Part shown: piece after piece, positions 63,435 to 64,000 of the stretch
Layout: each line of letters begins with the position of its first letter
How positions within the stretch are numbered: the stretch's first letter is position 1
NCBI GenBank assembly: GCA_030141605.1
Contig: JAQGDQ010000704.1
Location: forward strand, 1 to 64,000
DNA length: 64,000 nt
Source: Tubiluchus corallicola
Taxonomy: Eukaryota > Priapulida > Priapulimorpha > Priapulimorphida > Tubiluchidae
Direction of reading: 5' to 3'
Notes under the pieces: generated by a model
The model's database searches: none
Told to the model about the DNA's origin: nothing
Seen by the model: the letters and a program-made list of their open reading frames with translations, nothing else
Program-made: the position numbers and the translations under genes

Positions 63435-64000
63435 CCTGAGGGAGTTAATAATGCTTACCGCTTGTTCTACTACACTAAGCAGTCCCTAAAGGAAAACGAG
63501 ATGATTGTTCATACTGTATCCTGAAGGAGTTAATAATGCTTACCGCTTGTTCTACTATGCTAAGCAGTCCCTAAAGGAAAACGAGATGATTGTTCATACC
63601 GTATCCTGAGGGAGTTAATAATGCTTACCGCTTGTTCTACTATGCTAAGCAGTCCCTAAAGGAAAACGAGATGTTTGTTCATACCGTATCCTGAAGGAGT
63701 TAATAATGCTTACCGCTTGTTCTACTACACTAAGCAGTCCCTAAAGGTAAACGAGATGATTGTTCATACCGTATCCTGAGGGAGTTAATAATGCTTAACG
63801 CTTGTTCTACTACACTAAGCAGTCCCTAAAGGAAAACGAGATGACTGTTCATACCGTATCCTGAGGGAGTTAATAATGCTTAACGCTTGTTCTACTACAC
63901 TAAGCAGTCCCTAAAGGAAAACGAGATGACTGTTCATACCGTATCCTGAGGGAGTTAATAATGCTTACCGCTTGCTCTACTATGCTCAGCAGTCCCTAAA
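63435..64000. repeat. 85-bp array (mirror copy), at least 7 units, cut by the window end
   Basis: The seven visible units follow the same variant order as 46318 down to 45745, for example the atgtttgttcat unit, the aggtaaacgag unit, two cttaacgc units and the tatgctcagc unit. Confidence 0.93.

Larger units (their letters stand above)
58424..64000. repeat. Right arm of the large inverted duplication (continues past window)
   Basis: Reverse complement of 45745-55620 in the same order. Sub-features: 137-bp array with three copies (58424-58850), foldback MITE (59001-59694), exon 2 copy (59775-60015), 74-bp array (60066-60870), Tigger-like MITE remainder (to about 61440), hAT-B MITE (61778-62296), 141-bp array (62475-63048), 46318-type repeat (63180-63430) and 85-bp array (63435-64000). 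It lacks three segments found in the left arm. Confidence 0.93.

Overview
The window is nuclear DNA from a metazoan, probably an invertebrate. It has split genes with GT-AG introns, non-LTR retrotransposon fragments, many MITE-sized DNA transposons, long satellite and minisatellite arrays, and a metazoan-type 18S rRNA fragment. I cannot name the species. No bacterial features are present.

The main gene lies on the minus strand and fills almost the whole window. I reassembled 21 coding exons between 57385 (5'-most) and 6451 (3'-most), about 3.8 kb of coding sequence. All junctions agree in phase except one exon that is one base short. The product is the post-Sec7 C-terminal part of a BIG-family ARF guanine-nucleotide exchange protein, most like ARFGEF3/BIG3. 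The 5' exons, including the Sec7 domain, lie outside the window. A second, single-exon gene on the plus strand (43235-44212) encodes a 325-residue class A GPCR nested in the largest intron. It directly abuts an antisense 18S rRNA pseudogene (42225-43178).

The rest is repeat-dense intron. Left part (1-6 kb, beyond the gene's stop codon): three satellite arrays with units of 136, 36 and 53 bp, then a MITE. Middle (6-41 kb): gene exons interleaved with hAT-like and Tigger/mariner-like MITEs, LINE 3' ends (RTE-like and CR1/Jockey-like), simple repeats, and tandem arrays that often begin within 10-150 bp of an exon. An inverted, decayed copy of part of one exon sits inside a neighbouring intron. 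Right part (about 45.7 kb to the window end): two arms of a very large inverted duplication (45.7-55.6 kb and 58.4 to beyond 64 kb) around a loop of about 2.8 kb that carries the 5'-most visible exon. Both arms carry the next exon, with intact splice sites and no difference that I can see. The arms differ by three large insertions/deletions, one of which is a clean hAT-type insertion with an 8-bp target duplication and an empty site in the other arm. The duplication is therefore likely real rather than an assembly artefact.

A recurring theme is transposons and gene parts seeding tandem arrays. The end of one MITE was amplified about nine times (82-bp unit). The end of a Tigger-like element gave a 74-bp array. 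The interior of a hAT-like element gave an 85-bp array. An exon/intron junction of the ARFGEF3-like gene was amplified about 20 times, each copy carrying an apparent 5' splice site.
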